Origin: Rhodopseudomonas sp. BAL398
GTDB taxonomy: Bacteria; Pseudomonadota; Alphaproteobacteria; Rhizobiales; Xanthobacteraceae
Direction: 5' to 3'
Assembly: GCF_033001325.1 (NCBI RefSeq)
Contig: NZ_CP133111.1
Coordinates: 3,736,501-3,800,500 of the forward strand
DNA length: 64,000 nucleotides
Shown here: positions 26,899 to 36,000 of the stretch, one piece after another
Numbering within the stretch: the first letter of the stretch is position 1
How the letters are laid out: each line of letters opens with the position of its first letter
Notes under the pieces: model-generated
Databases searched by the model: none
Seen by the model: the letters and a program-made list of their open reading frames with translations, nothing else
What the model was told of the DNA's origin: nothing
Translations under genes and position numbers: made by a program

Positions 26899-27300
26899 AT
26901 GAATGATTCGCTCGACCGACTTTATCAGGCCGTGCTGGCGGCCAGGGATCTAGACCCGGCGACTTCGCGCACCGCCCGGCTGTTCCAGCGCGGCCCGTCG
27001 AAGATGGCGAAGAAGCTGGCCGAAGAGGCGATCGAGGTGGTGATCGATGCCGTCAATGGCAATCGCCCCGCCGTGATTCGCGAGAGCGCCGACCTGCTCT
27101 ACAATCTGACCGTGCTGTGGGCGTCCGCCGGGGTGACGCCCGACGATGTCTGGCGCGAGATGGACCGGCGCGAGGCCATGCTGGGCATCGCCGAAAAACT
27201 GCCGAAATCTCCACTTGGCCGCCCTGACACCGCTTCCGGCGCGACCGAACGGCGGCCAATTGCCGCGCTCGACGCCCGCGGCCTGCGCAAGCAGCGTTAA
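26899..27300 (+). CDS. hisE: Phosphoribosyl-ATP pyrophosphohydrolase-like (HisE) protein
   Basis: A 133-residue protein of the all-alpha NTP pyrophosphatase superfamily. HisE hydrolyses phosphoribosyl-ATP to phosphoribosyl-AMP in histidine synthesis. The metal-binding core is present: KKLAEEAIEVVIDA with the EE..E pattern, and ESADLLYNLTVLWASAGV. SRTARLFQRGPSKMAKK matches the family start. It carries a 35-residue arginine-rich C-terminal extension beyond the usual length of about 105. No other his gene is near; in relatives hisE often lies with hisF/hisA, so this might be a second copy or a relocated gene. Confidence 0.82.
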   Translation: MNDSLDRLYQAVLAARDLDPATSRTARLFQRGPSKMAKKLAEEAIEVVIDAVNGNRPAVIRESADLLYNLTVLWASAGVTPDDVWREMDRREAMLGIAEKLPKSPLGRPDTASGATERRPIAALDARGLRKQR

Positions 27301-27371
27301 GCGCTCCCCCGATTGCGCGTATTTCACCTCCCCGGCATGGACAATTGCGCGCCAGGATGGTTGATCGCGCC

Positions 27372-27953
27372 ATGCTGAGGAAAATCTACGATTGGTGCAT
27401 CGACGCCGCCCATAAGCCCTATGCGCTGTGGGTGATGGGCATGGTGTCGTTCGCCGAAAGCTCGTTCTTTCCGGTGCCGCCTGACGTGATGCTGATTCCG
27501 ATGTCGCTGGCGCGGCCGGAGCGGGCCTGGCTCTATGCCGGGTTGTGCACTGTCACCTCGGTGGTGGGCGGCGCGGTCGGCTATGCGATCGGTGCGCTAT
27601 TGTACGATTCGGTCGGGCATTGGGTGATCCAGTTCTACGGCTATGGCGACAAGGTCGCGGCGTTTCGCGCCGGTTACGCCGAATGGGGCGCCTGGATCAT
27701 CCTGCTCAAGGGCCTGACGCCGATCCCCTACAAGCTGGTCACCATCACCGCCGGTTTCGCCGATTTCAACTTCTGGCAGTTCATCGGATTGTCGGTGATC
27801 GCGCGCGGCGGCCGGTTCTTCGTGGTGGCGATCCTGCTCAACCGCTACGGCGTGTGGATTCGCGAGCAGATCGAAAAGCGGCTCGGGCTTTGGGTCGGCC
27901 TCGGCGCAATCGTGCTGGTGCTCGGCTTCGTCGTCGCGGTCCGCCTGGTCTAA
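27372..27953 (+). CDS. DedA/VTT-family membrane protein, YqaA type
   Basis: A 193-residue integral membrane protein of the SNARE-associated/DedA family. Re-entrant and membrane segments include VMGMVSFAESSFFPVPPDVM, LCTVTSVVGGAVGYAIGALL and the conserved GLTPIPYKLVTITAGFADFN with the basic residue in the re-entrant loop. The C-terminal helix is LGAIVLVLGFVVAVRLV. Members influence membrane lipid transport and proton-motive force. I prefer ATG 27372 because AGGATGG is about 10 nt upstream; ATG 27357 is possible. Confidence 0.85.
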   Translation: MLRKIYDWCIDAAHKPYALWVMGMVSFAESSFFPVPPDVMLIPMSLARPERAWLYAGLCTVTSVVGGAVGYAIGALLYDSVGHWVIQFYGYGDKVAAFRAGYAEWGAWIILLKGLTPIPYKLVTITAGFADFNFWQFIGLSVIARGGRFFVVAILLNRYGVWIREQIEKRLGLWVGLGAIVLVLGFVVAVRLV

Positions 27954-28012
27954 GCGCTCGGCCGTGGCCCGTAGCGCTTTTCGGCGCCGGCACATCGGGC
28001 TACGGTGCGGCC

Positions 28013-28738
28013 ATGTTCGCTTTCACGGCACCGCGATTCGCGCGACTCCCGCTGCGCGCCAGCGCCGCGGCATTGATTGCGATGCTTGGCCTGCCGCAAT
28101 CGGCCCTTGCACAGCCAGCGCCGCCGGCGGCCGAGCCTGCCCAGCAGGCCGCATCGCCTCCGCCGCCAAAGACGAATCCCGGTCTGGTCAATGAAATCGG
28201 CAAGCTGCTGAAGAATCCGTCGTCGCTGATGCCCGACATCTCGATGCCGAGCCTGTCGATGCCGAACTGGGCCACCGGGCGGCCGAAATCCGACCCGGAA
28301 CGGGCCGTCGAACAAGCCGATCAGCCTGCGAGGCCAGGACCGCCGCCCCGGCCGGTGCCGCCCCCACCAGAGCCACCGCCCGCGCCGCCGCCCGGCCCGC
28401 CACCTCCAACACCCGCACCGCCGCCGCCAGGGCCGCTACCGCCAGTACCGCCTCCTGCGGCCGCTCCCCCCGCGACATCGCCGTCAGGGGCGTCGTCATG
28501 GTTCGGAATGCCGTCGCTGGTGACCGGTCGCGTGCAGTGCCCGGAATCCAGCCGAGGCGGACCGGACTGCAAGGCCGCCGCCGACGCGCTGTGCAAGGCC
28601 AAGGGCTACAGCCAGGGCAAGAGTCTGGGCACCGACGCGGTGGAGAAATGCTCGGCCAAGCTGCTGATCCCGGGCTACAAGCGTCAGCCTGGCGATTGCC
28701 GCACCGAAAGCTTCGTCACCCGCGCCTGGTGCCAATAG
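28013..28738 (+). CDS. Secreted proline-rich protein with C-terminal cysteine domain
   Basis: A 241-residue protein. A signal peptide (LPLRASAAALIAMLGLPQSALAQ) is followed by an acidic/polar linker with PSSLMPDISMPSLSMPNWA. Next comes a region of about 60 residues that is almost purely Pro with Ala/Gly (for example PPPPTPAPPPPGPLPPVPPP). The C-terminal domain of about 75 residues has five cysteines (VQCPESS, DCKAAADALCKAKGY, KCSAKL, GDCRTES, RAWCQ). The proline spacer probably spans peptidoglycan or separates domains. The function is unknown. The repeat complex begins at its stop codon. Confidence 0.72.
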   Translation: MFAFTAPRFARLPLRASAAALIAMLGLPQSALAQPAPPAAEPAQQAASPPPPKTNPGLVNEIGKLLKNPSSLMPDISMPSLSMPNWATGRPKSDPERAVEQADQPARPGPPPRPVPPPPEPPPAPPPGPPPPTPAPPPPGPLPPVPPPAAAPPATSPSGASSWFGMPSLVTGRVQCPESSRGGPDCKAAADALCKAKGYSQGKSLGTDAVEKCSAKLLIPGYKRQPGDCRTESFVTRAWCQ

Positions 28739-28944
28739 AGCATGATCCCGAAAAGTGGATCCCGGTTTTCGGAAAAGATCATGCTCCAACAAGAAGCTAG
28801 AGCGGGATGGCGATTCGAAGATAAGTCATCCTGCTCTAGCGCGTTTTCGAGCGAAGTGGTCACCGGTTCGCGTGAAGAAAACGCATCAGAACAAGAATCT
28901 AGAGCTCCGGTTCTGATCTATCAGAACCGGAAATTCCCTGGCGC
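28737..28944. repeat. Composite of three palindromic elements (types B, D and E)
   Basis: The first element, 28737-28786, has perfect ends GAGCATGATC and GATCATGCTC and matches 14032-14076. The second, 28797-28841, has arms CTAGAGCGGGATG and CATCCTGCTCTAG with a single interior mismatch. The third, 28843-28944, contains GCGTTTTCGAGCGAAGTGG, GAAGAAAACGC, and the hairpin CCGGTTCTGAT/ATCAGAACCGG; it is nearly identical, in reverse orientation, to 37560-37663. Together they occupy most of the gap 28739-29079; the rest (28945-29079) shows only the promoter and ribosome-binding region of the next gene. Confidence 0.9.
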
Positions 28945-29079
28945 GTGCGCACGAAATCGGGCGACGATCTTGCGTTCAAATGCTGCGAATTCATGCAATC
29001 GCATCTTGCAACGCGGTAGCCCCCTTGCTTTGTTGTCGCCGCGATCTCGCCGCCAAAAACAAAATGAGGAAATCTGCGA

Positions 29080-30048
29080 ATGTCGATGCCCGCACTGTTC
29101 AAAGGCCGCCTGTCGATCCCGGTGATCGGCTCCCCGCTGTTCATCATTTCGGTGCCGGAGCTGGTGATCGCGCAGTGCAAGGCCGGGATCGTGGGGTCGT
29201 TTCCGGCGCTGAATGCGCGGCCGGCGGCGCTGCTCGACGAATGGCTGGCGCAGATCAAGCAGGAGCTCGCCGCCCATGACGCCGCCCATCCGGAGCGGCC
29301 GTCGGCGCCATTCGCCGTCAACCAGATCGTGCACAAATCCAACAACCGGCTCGAGGCCGACATGGCGCTGTGCGAGAAGCACAAGGTGCCGATGATGATC
29401 ACCTCGTTGGGCGCCCGCGAGGAGCTGAACCAGGCCGCGCATGGCTGGGGCGGCATCGTCTTCCACGACGTGATCAACCAGAAATTCGCCCATAAGGCGA
29501 TCGAGAAGGGCGCCGACGGGCTGATCCTGGTCTGCGCCGGCGCCGGCGGCCATGCCGGCGAGATCTCGCCCTTCGCCTTCGTGGCCGAGACAAGGGCCTG
29601 GTTCGACGGCCCGATTGCGCTGTCCGGCGCGATCGGCAATGGTCGGGCGATTCGCGCCGCAAGGGTGCTGGGCGCCGATTTCGCCTATGTCGGCTCGGCC
29701 TTCATCGCCACCACCGAAGCCAATGCGCTGCCAGGCTACAAGGACATGATCACGACCTCGACCGCCGAGGACATCGTCTATTCCAACCTGTTCACCGGCG
29801 TGCACGGCAACTATCTGAAGCCCTCGATCGTCGCCGCCGGGATGGACCCCGACAATCTGCCGGAATCCGACCCGTCGAAGATGAATTTCGGCACCGACGC
29901 CTCGGGCGAGCGCGCCAAGCCGAAGGCCTGGAAGGAAATCTGGGGCTCGGGCCAGGGCATCGGCAGCGTCGAGGCGGTCGTGCCGGTGGCCGAGCTGGTG
30001 GCGCGGTTCAAGCGCGAATACGATGCCGCGATCGATCCGGCGTTGTGA
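29080..30048 (+). CDS. Nitronate monooxygenase (2-nitropropane dioxygenase family)
   Basis: A 322-residue FMN TIM-barrel enzyme that oxidises alkyl nitronates, such as propionate 3-nitronate, to carbonyl compounds and nitrite. Motifs are IPVIGSPLFIISVPELV at the N-terminus, GADGLILVCAGAGGHAGEIS with the catalytic-site histidine, and the FMN phosphate segment GAIGNGRAIRAARVLGADFAY followed by VGSAFIATTEA. GAGGA precedes the ATG. Some family members are instead enoyl reductases; the GGHAGE motif favours the monooxygenase. It stands alone before the thioesterase gene (156-bp gap). Confidence 0.87.
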   Translation: MSMPALFKGRLSIPVIGSPLFIISVPELVIAQCKAGIVGSFPALNARPAALLDEWLAQIKQELAAHDAAHPERPSAPFAVNQIVHKSNNRLEADMALCEKHKVPMMITSLGAREELNQAAHGWGGIVFHDVINQKFAHKAIEKGADGLILVCAGAGGHAGEISPFAFVAETRAWFDGPIALSGAIGNGRAIRAARVLGADFAYVGSAFIATTEANALPGYKDMITTSTAEDIVYSNLFTGVHGNYLKPSIVAAGMDPDNLPESDPSKMNFGTDASGERAKPKAWKEIWGSGQGIGSVEAVVPVAELVARFKREYDAAIDPAL

Positions 30049-30066
30049 GACCTCACGCTCTCCACG

Positions 30067-30180
30067 TGTCCCGGGCGCGATGCGGCACGCAGTGCCGCTT
30101 CGCAGAACCGGGACCCCGCTTAACCGCCGCAAAAACCAGGACCGCGGATCAGCGGCGCTGTGCGCCGCATCCGGGGCACC
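30067..30180. repeat. Degenerate intergenic inverted repeat
   Basis: Contains GTCCCGGGCGCGATGCGGC, GCCGCTTCGCAGAACCGGGAC and a partial third arm GCGCCGCATCCGGGGCAC. Segments pair with each other, giving a branched structure typical of the dispersed repeats of this group. No second copy is obvious in the window. Confidence 0.5.
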
Positions 30181-30204
30181 AAGCCGCATGGGAATGATTG
30201 AGTG

Positions 30205-30978
30205 ATGGACGCGGTGTTTCGTATCGACGGCAAACACGTCATGACCGGTCCGCACGCCGCCGGTCCCTGGCACCCGACTATGCAGCACGGCTCGCCGCCC
30301 TCGGCGCTGGTGACCTATCTGGCCGAAGCGATGCCGACGCCGCGGCCGATGCAGATCGCGCGGCTGACCGTCGACCTGCTGCGGCCGGTGCCGGTGGCGC
30401 CACTGAGTTTCGAGACCGAGGTGCTGCGCGAGGGCCGCAAGATCCAGCTCTGCGCGGTCAAGCTGCTGGCCAAGGGCGTGGTCGTGGTCAACGCCACGGC
30501 GCTGAAGATCAGGATCGAGCCGCAGCAATTGCCGGACGAGATCGTGCATCCGCCGCTCGACGTGCCGCTGCCCGACGCATGCCCGCCGCTCGATGTCAGC
30601 TTCACCCAGAATCCCTTCGTCGGCGGAATGTCGCTGCGCAAGGTGCGCGGCGGCTTCGGCTCGATCGGCCCTGGCGCGACCTGGTACCGCGCCGACCGGC
30701 CGCTGATCGAGGGCCAGCCGACCTCGCAGGCGATGCGCGCGGTGATCGCCGCCGATTTCAGCAACGCCACCTCGTCGATCCTTGATTTCAAGCATTGGAC
30801 CTTCATCAATGCCGACCTCAACGTCCATTTCGCTCGCCAGCCGGTCGGCGACTGGATCCTGCTGAATTCGCAGATGTGGCTCGGCCCCGACGGTGCCGGC
30901 ATCGCGGCGTCGCAGCTCGGCGACATCCACGGCTATTTCGGCCGCGCCATCCAGAACCTCGTCATCGCAAAGCGCTGA
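30205..30978 (+). CDS. Acyl-CoA thioesterase-like protein (TesB-type double hotdog)
   Basis: A 257-residue protein with two hotdog-like halves. The first contains AAGPWHPTMQHGSPPSALVT and RLTVDLLRPVPVAPLSFE, which match the TesB/4HBT_3 family substrate-tunnel region. The second contains WTFINADLNVHFARQPVGDW and LLNSQMWLGPDGAGIAASQL, with the aspartate/threonine/glutamine-type surroundings of the active site. It would hydrolyse acyl-CoA thioesters; the chain length is unknown. ATG 30205 is used; an overlapping GTG lies one codon earlier. Confidence 0.8.
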   Translation: MDAVFRIDGKHVMTGPHAAGPWHPTMQHGSPPSALVTYLAEAMPTPRPMQIARLTVDLLRPVPVAPLSFETEVLREGRKIQLCAVKLLAKGVVVVNATALKIRIEPQQLPDEIVHPPLDVPLPDACPPLDVSFTQNPFVGGMSLRKVRGGFGSIGPGATWYRADRPLIEGQPTSQAMRAVIAADFSNATSSILDFKHWTFINADLNVHFARQPVGDWILLNSQMWLGPDGAGIAASQLGDIHGYFGRAIQNLVIAKR

Positions 30979-31049
30979 GTCTCCGGCCGCAGTCCGCCGC
31001 ATCGCGCCGCGGATCGAAGCGCCCAAGGCGGCGCTGCCGTCATGCGCAA

Positions 31050-31064
31050 TTAACAAGCCATTAA
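31050..31064. promoter_or_regulatory. CtrA-type binding site
   Basis: TTAA, seven bases (CAAGCCA), TTAA, followed by C: an exact match to the full CtrA consensus TTAA-N7-TTAA known from Caulobacter and relatives. It is located 70 bp upstream of the next start codon (31135), in an otherwise GC-rich region where such a match is unlikely by chance. Confidence 0.65.
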
Positions 31065-31134
31065 CCATAGCGGGTCCAACATACCGACGCCGGGGCTCGG
31101 CCTCGCCGACGCGTCAGAGGGCGCTCCGGCCTCG

Positions 31135-31401
31135 ATGAAGCCATACAGCAGAGTGGACAGCGATATGTTCTCTGGAAAAACACCGGCCACGCTCGACGAA
31201 ATCAGGACCCGGGTTCACTACGCGCTGCAGCGTCACCCGCTCTGCCGCAACGTTCAATTCGAAATCGTCAGCACGCCGCGGACGCGGCGCGGCGGCAATT
31301 GGACCATCAGCATTCAGCGGGTCGCGCCGAACGCGCTGTGGGAGGCCTCCGAAATCGTCGCCGACATTCAGGACGCCTACGAACTGGCGGTCGCCGCCTG
31401 A
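31135..31401 (+). CDS. Small conserved-looking hypothetical protein with CtrA-type box
   Basis: An 88-residue soluble protein without signal peptide or membrane segment. The predicted fold is mixed alpha/beta: a helix in TLDEIRTRVHYALQRHPLCR, two strands (NVQFEIVSTP and GGNWTISIQRVAP), and a final helix ending DIQDAYELAVAA. A second ATG 10 codons inside is possible. The family is not recognised. The upstream CtrA-type site suggests cell-cycle or motility-linked expression. Confidence 0.65.
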   Translation: MKPYSRVDSDMFSGKTPATLDEIRTRVHYALQRHPLCRNVQFEIVSTPRTRRGGNWTISIQRVAPNALWEASEIVADIQDAYELAVAA

Positions 31402-31535
31402 ACCGGGCGGAACCCAGCGCGACGCGCCACCGGCGCCAATGCCGAATGATTTTGCTGTGAGCTTCCAAACGGCGTGCCATGGCCGCCGCTCGGAATCGCT
31501 CGCAAGTGCTCAGCCATAATTATTCTGCATTTGTG

Positions 31536-32321
31536 ATGGATATGCCTAAGGGTTCGTCACCGCGCTTGGAGATCAGCTTGACGAAGACAGCAACGCTTCT
31601 GGCATTGGCCTGCTTCCTGATGACCGGCGCCGCCGCCGTCACCGTACTGGCGCGCAACGGCCTGCCTGCCGTCGGGGTGATGCAGCTGGCCGCGGACCAA
31701 AAGCCTATCTCAAATCGCGCCGGCAAGGCGGACAAGCTTCCTGTGGCGACCGCCGCGGCCGCCGTGCCCTCGCTGGAGCAGGATTTTCCGGAACTGCGCG
31801 AGCCGCTGCGGCTGGCCCTGGCTGCGGCCGGTGGCGCCGCCAATTGGCCGGCGCCGGTCCCCGACGCGCCGGTGTTGCCGACAGCCACGGCGCCCGCGAC
31901 CGACGAGCCTAGCTCCTCCGAAGCCGCAGCCCCCCTCGAAGCCGCCACGCCGATCGCCGTGGCGCCGCTGCCGATGCAGCGCCCGAAACTCGCCGCCAAG
32001 CCGCCGGCGCCAAAGCCCTACACCCTGCTCAGCGACGAGCAGATCGCCGCCATCAAGAGCCGGCTGAAACTGTCGTCGTCCCAGGAATATTACTGGCCCT
32101 CGGTCGAGCAGGCGCTGCGCGCCGTCGCCCGCAAGATCCACGCCTCCCGCCACGGCAAATCGATCAAGGGCGCGCCGCCGATCGATCCCGACAGCGAAGA
32201 GGTCCAGCAGTTGAAATCGGCGGCAATGCCGCTGCTGTTCCAGCTGCGCGAAGACCAGAAGCAAGAAGTCCGCTCGCTGGCCCGCATCATCGGCCTGCAC
32301 CAGGTCGCAGCCCAGATCTGA
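31536..32321 (+). CDS. Hypothetical exported or membrane-anchored protein
   Basis: A 261-residue protein. The N-terminal hydrophobic segment LTKTATLLALACFLMTGAAAVTVLA is preceded by basic residues and acts as a signal anchor. A long Ala/Pro-rich linker follows (about residues 75-160, for example PVPDAPVLPTATAPATDEPS). The C-terminal domain of about 100 residues is helical and charged (LLSDEQIAAIKSRLKLSSSQ, YWPSVEQALRAVARKIHASR, FQLREDQKQEVRSLARIIGL). This helical pattern resembles the periplasmic Spy/LTXXQ-like helical proteins, a weak guess. The start is uncertain among GTG 31533, ATG 31536 and ATG 31542. Confidence 0.68.
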   Translation: MDMPKGSSPRLEISLTKTATLLALACFLMTGAAAVTVLARNGLPAVGVMQLAADQKPISNRAGKADKLPVATAAAAVPSLEQDFPELREPLRLALAAAGGAANWPAPVPDAPVLPTATAPATDEPSSSEAAAPLEAATPIAVAPLPMQRPKLAAKPPAPKPYTLLSDEQIAAIKSRLKLSSSQEYYWPSVEQALRAVARKIHASRHGKSIKGAPPIDPDSEEVQQLKSAAMPLLFQLREDQKQEVRSLARIIGLHQVAAQI

Positions 32322-32387
32322 GCGCCGCGGCTGCTGACCAGCGCGGCTGCTTCCAATCGTGTCGATGCGCGCATTCCAACTCTGCCT

Positions 32388-33060
32388 CGTCATTCCGGGG
32401 ATCGAGCAGCGATAGCTGCGAGATAACCCGGAATCTTGCGGTTATATCCAAGGCGTTTGGTTTCGACCCATCCACTTGGTTTCGCCCCCTCCACGCGTCA
32501 TGGCCGGGCTTGTCCCGGCCATCCACGCCTCTGATCCAGCACAGCTTTCAAGGCGTGGATGCCCGGCACAAGGCCGGGCATGACGAACGAGAGGCCGGGC
32601 CCTTTGGTAGTATCCGCTGCGCCCTGCTGGCGGCGAGATTCCGGGTTCGCTCGGCCTGCGGCCTCGCGCCCCGGAATGACCGAGCTTGAACCAAGACATC
32701 TCGGATCGGACGCCGATTGTGAGCAACTGCATTTTGAGCGACTACATGAAGAGTGTTTCGCCCGATCCGAACATCAGCGTCATTCCGGGGATCGAGCAGC
32801 GCCAGCTGCGAGATAACCCGGAATCTTGCGGCTAACCGCGGCGCCATGCGCGCGGCGAGATTCCGGGTTCGCTCGGCCTACGGCCTCGCGCCCCGGAATG
32901 ACCGAGCTTGAACCAAGAAATCTCGGATCGGACGCCGATTGTGAGCAACTGCATTTTGAGCGACCACAATGAATAGTGTTTCGCCCGATCAAAAAGTCGG
33001 CAGTCATTCCGGGGATCGAGCAGCGATAGCTGCGAGATAACCCGGAATCTCGCGGTTAAC
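32388..33060. repeat. Tandem and nested array of palindromic repeats
   Basis: Fills most of the 758-bp gap 32322-33079. The basic unit runs from CGTCATTCCGGGGATCGAGC to GCGCCCCGGAATGAC. An 87-bp stretch starting CGAGCTTGAACCAAGA occurs twice (32681-32767 and 32903-32990), and the unit start occurs three times (32388, 32779, 33003), so about 222 bp has been duplicated in tandem. The first unit is interrupted by a different repeat, about 32498-32585, with arms CGTCATGGCCGGGCTTG and GGCCGGGCATGAC. Related DNA lies at 59092-59238. Confidence 0.88.
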
Positions 33061-33079
33061 CGCTGCACCGGGCTCGCCT

Positions 33080-36000
33080 TCACCCCAGATCGATCAGATA
33101 TTGCAGCGCCGAGCGGCTGGGCAGGAAGAAATAGCCGCCGCCGCGCACGGTGACGTAGCTTTGCATGTCGTGCAGCGTCAGCGGGCCGGCCGGGGTCGGG
33201 ATCGTGAATACCCGCTTCTCTTTCGGATCGCCGGACGCCGACGCGATGATCGGGTCGGGCTCGTCGGACAGGCCGTGGAACGACGGCGAACTCACCCAGC
33301 TTTGCTGCACCAACTCGAACTGGCGTTCGACATCGGCACAGACCGCGACGAATAGCAGGCCCTTTTCGCTGGCTTTTGGCGCGCCCGGCGGGATCTGATA
33401 GGAGCGGCCGCGGCGCAGCAGCCGGTGCCGGGCGGTGATCTGCTGCTGGGTCGGGTCGCCGGGCTGCAGGCTGTCGCGCGGATTGGCGCGGCGGATATGA
33501 GCGCCGAACGGGCAATGCAGCCCCTGCGGGTCGTCCTCCCCATAGGAGAAATCATTGTCGCGGTCATAGGGCTCATCCTGATCGAGACGGGATTTCTGGC
33601 GACGCGTGTTGAAGCTCTTCGAATTGGGCTGATCGACCAGCGGCACGCCGTCACGCCAGCGTCCCATCAGCTTCGCCGCGACCCAGTCGGCGCTCGGGTT
33701 CTCGCCGACCACCGCCGACAGGTCGCGATACTTCGCAAGCTCCTTGGCCTTGGCCTGCGTGAAGGCGGCAAAACCTTCGACATCCTGCACCATGTGGCGG
33801 ATCGCCAGGAAGGTGCCGTTGCGACCGAAATCGCGCACCGCCGCGGTCGGCGTATCGGAGCGGAAATTCGGAAACCGGGTCGGGAACGCGTCCGGCAGGA
33901 TCGGCAGATGATTGGCCGGATCAGAGGCGCTCGCCACCGTGGCGCTCGGCGGGTAGTAGCCCTGATTGTTGCGATAGCCGAGAATGAATTCGCCGGGCTC
34001 GACGATGTCGCGCGGCGGCGCGCCCTTGGCGGAGCGCTGGGTGCCCTTGATCACCGGTTGCGAAATGCCGTCGGCGAAACCGAAATGCTCATAGCCCAGC
34101 GACGGCTCCCTGTCCTTGTTGGCCGCGACGGTGACCGGCTCGGTCTCGACAATGTGCAGGAAGGCAGCGCGGCCGCCGAGCAGCTTGGCGTGGCCGTCGA
34201 GCGCCGCGCGGCAGGCCGCCGGCGACCTGCCATAGACGAACAGCGCGGCATCCACCGCGATATCGGCGCCGTCTTGCGCTGCGTCGCTCCAGATCCAGCT
34301 TCGCGGCACCGATGGGCCGACATCGCGCAGCACATTGGCGCGGTTGGCCATGCCGATATTGAAGGCGCCGGAGAAGGTCGACAGCCCGTCGCTCGGGGTG
34401 TCGCGCTTGAGCCCGAGCCTGGCCAACCCCGCCGCCGAGAAGGCGATGAAGCTCGCGACCTTGTCGTCATCCGTCCCGGTGAAAGGATGGTCGCCAAAGG
34501 CGATTGGGCCGACCTGCGGCTCTGCCACCCCCGCCGCCGGATCGGACGACAGCGCGCGTTCCGGCATCATCGCCCGCAGCCAGACGGTGCAGGCCGCGCG
34601 ATCGGCCGGCAGCCGCAGCAGCGCGGTGGCGGTGTATTTCATCTCGCCCATGCCGCGGAACACCAGCGACTGCACCTCCGGGGTTTCAATCGAATAGTCC
34701 GGCCGCGTCATCGAGCCGAAGCCATCGAGCCAGGCGCGGGCCGCGGTGTCGGTCGAGGCCCGCGCCAGCCCGTCATGGATCACCGCATTGCGGCGGATCT
34801 GGTCGGTGGTCAGTTCAGGAAAGCGGCTGTACCAGAATTGCGTCGGTCTCTGCTGGCGCCGCACCCAGCGCTTGAAGCGGTCGCCATCCTGGGCGCCGTC
34901 GAGGATCAAGAAGCGGGTTTTCGGAAAGCCAACGCCGTTGCTCCACGCCGCCGACTGCCCGGCATGGGCCTTCATCACGAAATCTTCCAGATAGCTTTCC
35001 CAGCTGCCGTCGTAATTGGCGAGAAAGATCAGCTTGTCGGTGCCCGGCGGCCTGAACCATTTGGCGTAGTGGATGGTGCCCATATTGAGCACGAAGCCGG
35101 GACGGTACCAATGCGTCACCAGCTGCTTGATGCCCCATAGCGACAGCGCCAGCGTCAGCTTGCGAAACCAGCCGGGCTTCAGCGCGGTGACCGCGGTGAT
35201 GTGGTTCTGCGCAAAGCCCGGATGATTCTCACTGGCGGCGATCGCCTTGACGGCGTCGAGATCCGGATCGCGATTGTCCGGCACGTCCTTGTTTTCGTAA
35301 TAGCGCAGCACCAGCAGGAACAGCCCGACCAGGACCGCGAGTTTCAGCAGCACCAGCAGCAGGCCGCCGACCACCGCCAGCGCCAGACGCCCGGCCGACG
35401 CATCGTCCGAGAACGGATCGATCGCCCCATAGATCGCCTGGCTCGCGATCAGCACCGCGGCGATCAGGATCGCGCCGATCCAGCGGAAGGTCGGCGACGA
35501 CAGCAGCGACGCCAATGCTTCGGTGCCGCTGCGATCGACCCAGTCGGAGATCGCCAGGCGCCGCCGGCTCGGCCGGATCAGATAGTCGGCAAACACCGCG
35601 CCGCGCGCCATCAGTGCCTGCATCTGCTGCTTGCGCGGTTCGTCGCTGCGCGCGATGACGCGCTTGAGCTCGTCGTCCTGACGGATCAGCTTGCGGACAT
35701 AATCCAGCGCCAGCATGGCGCGGCTGCCGAGGCAGGCGTGGTTCTCCAGATAATCCTCGAGCGCATCCTCGGCGAAATCGGCGAGCTCGGCCTGGCGCGC
35801 GATATCGGCGACGGCGAATTCCGGCGTGCCGTTGAAATTCAGCCCGATCGCGTTCCACGGGCGGGTCTGCAGATCGAGCACATGCCGGTTCAGCAGCTCG
35901 ACCAGCGGCGTGCCGGCGCTGGCATCGGCATGGGCGAACACCGGCGCCAGCCAGGACTGCGCCGCCGCGGCGACGGTGGCAATCGCCGCCGCGGTCGAGC

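Noticed and set aside
28921-31068. Long minus-strand open frame of about 715 codons
   Set aside because: Antisense to the nitronate monooxygenase and thioesterase genes, both of which have convincing motifs; the antisense product has none.
32388-33060. CRISPR array
   Set aside because: Repeats are about 220 bp and few, with no uniform 28-37-bp repeats, no unique 30-40-bp spacers and no cas genes nearby.
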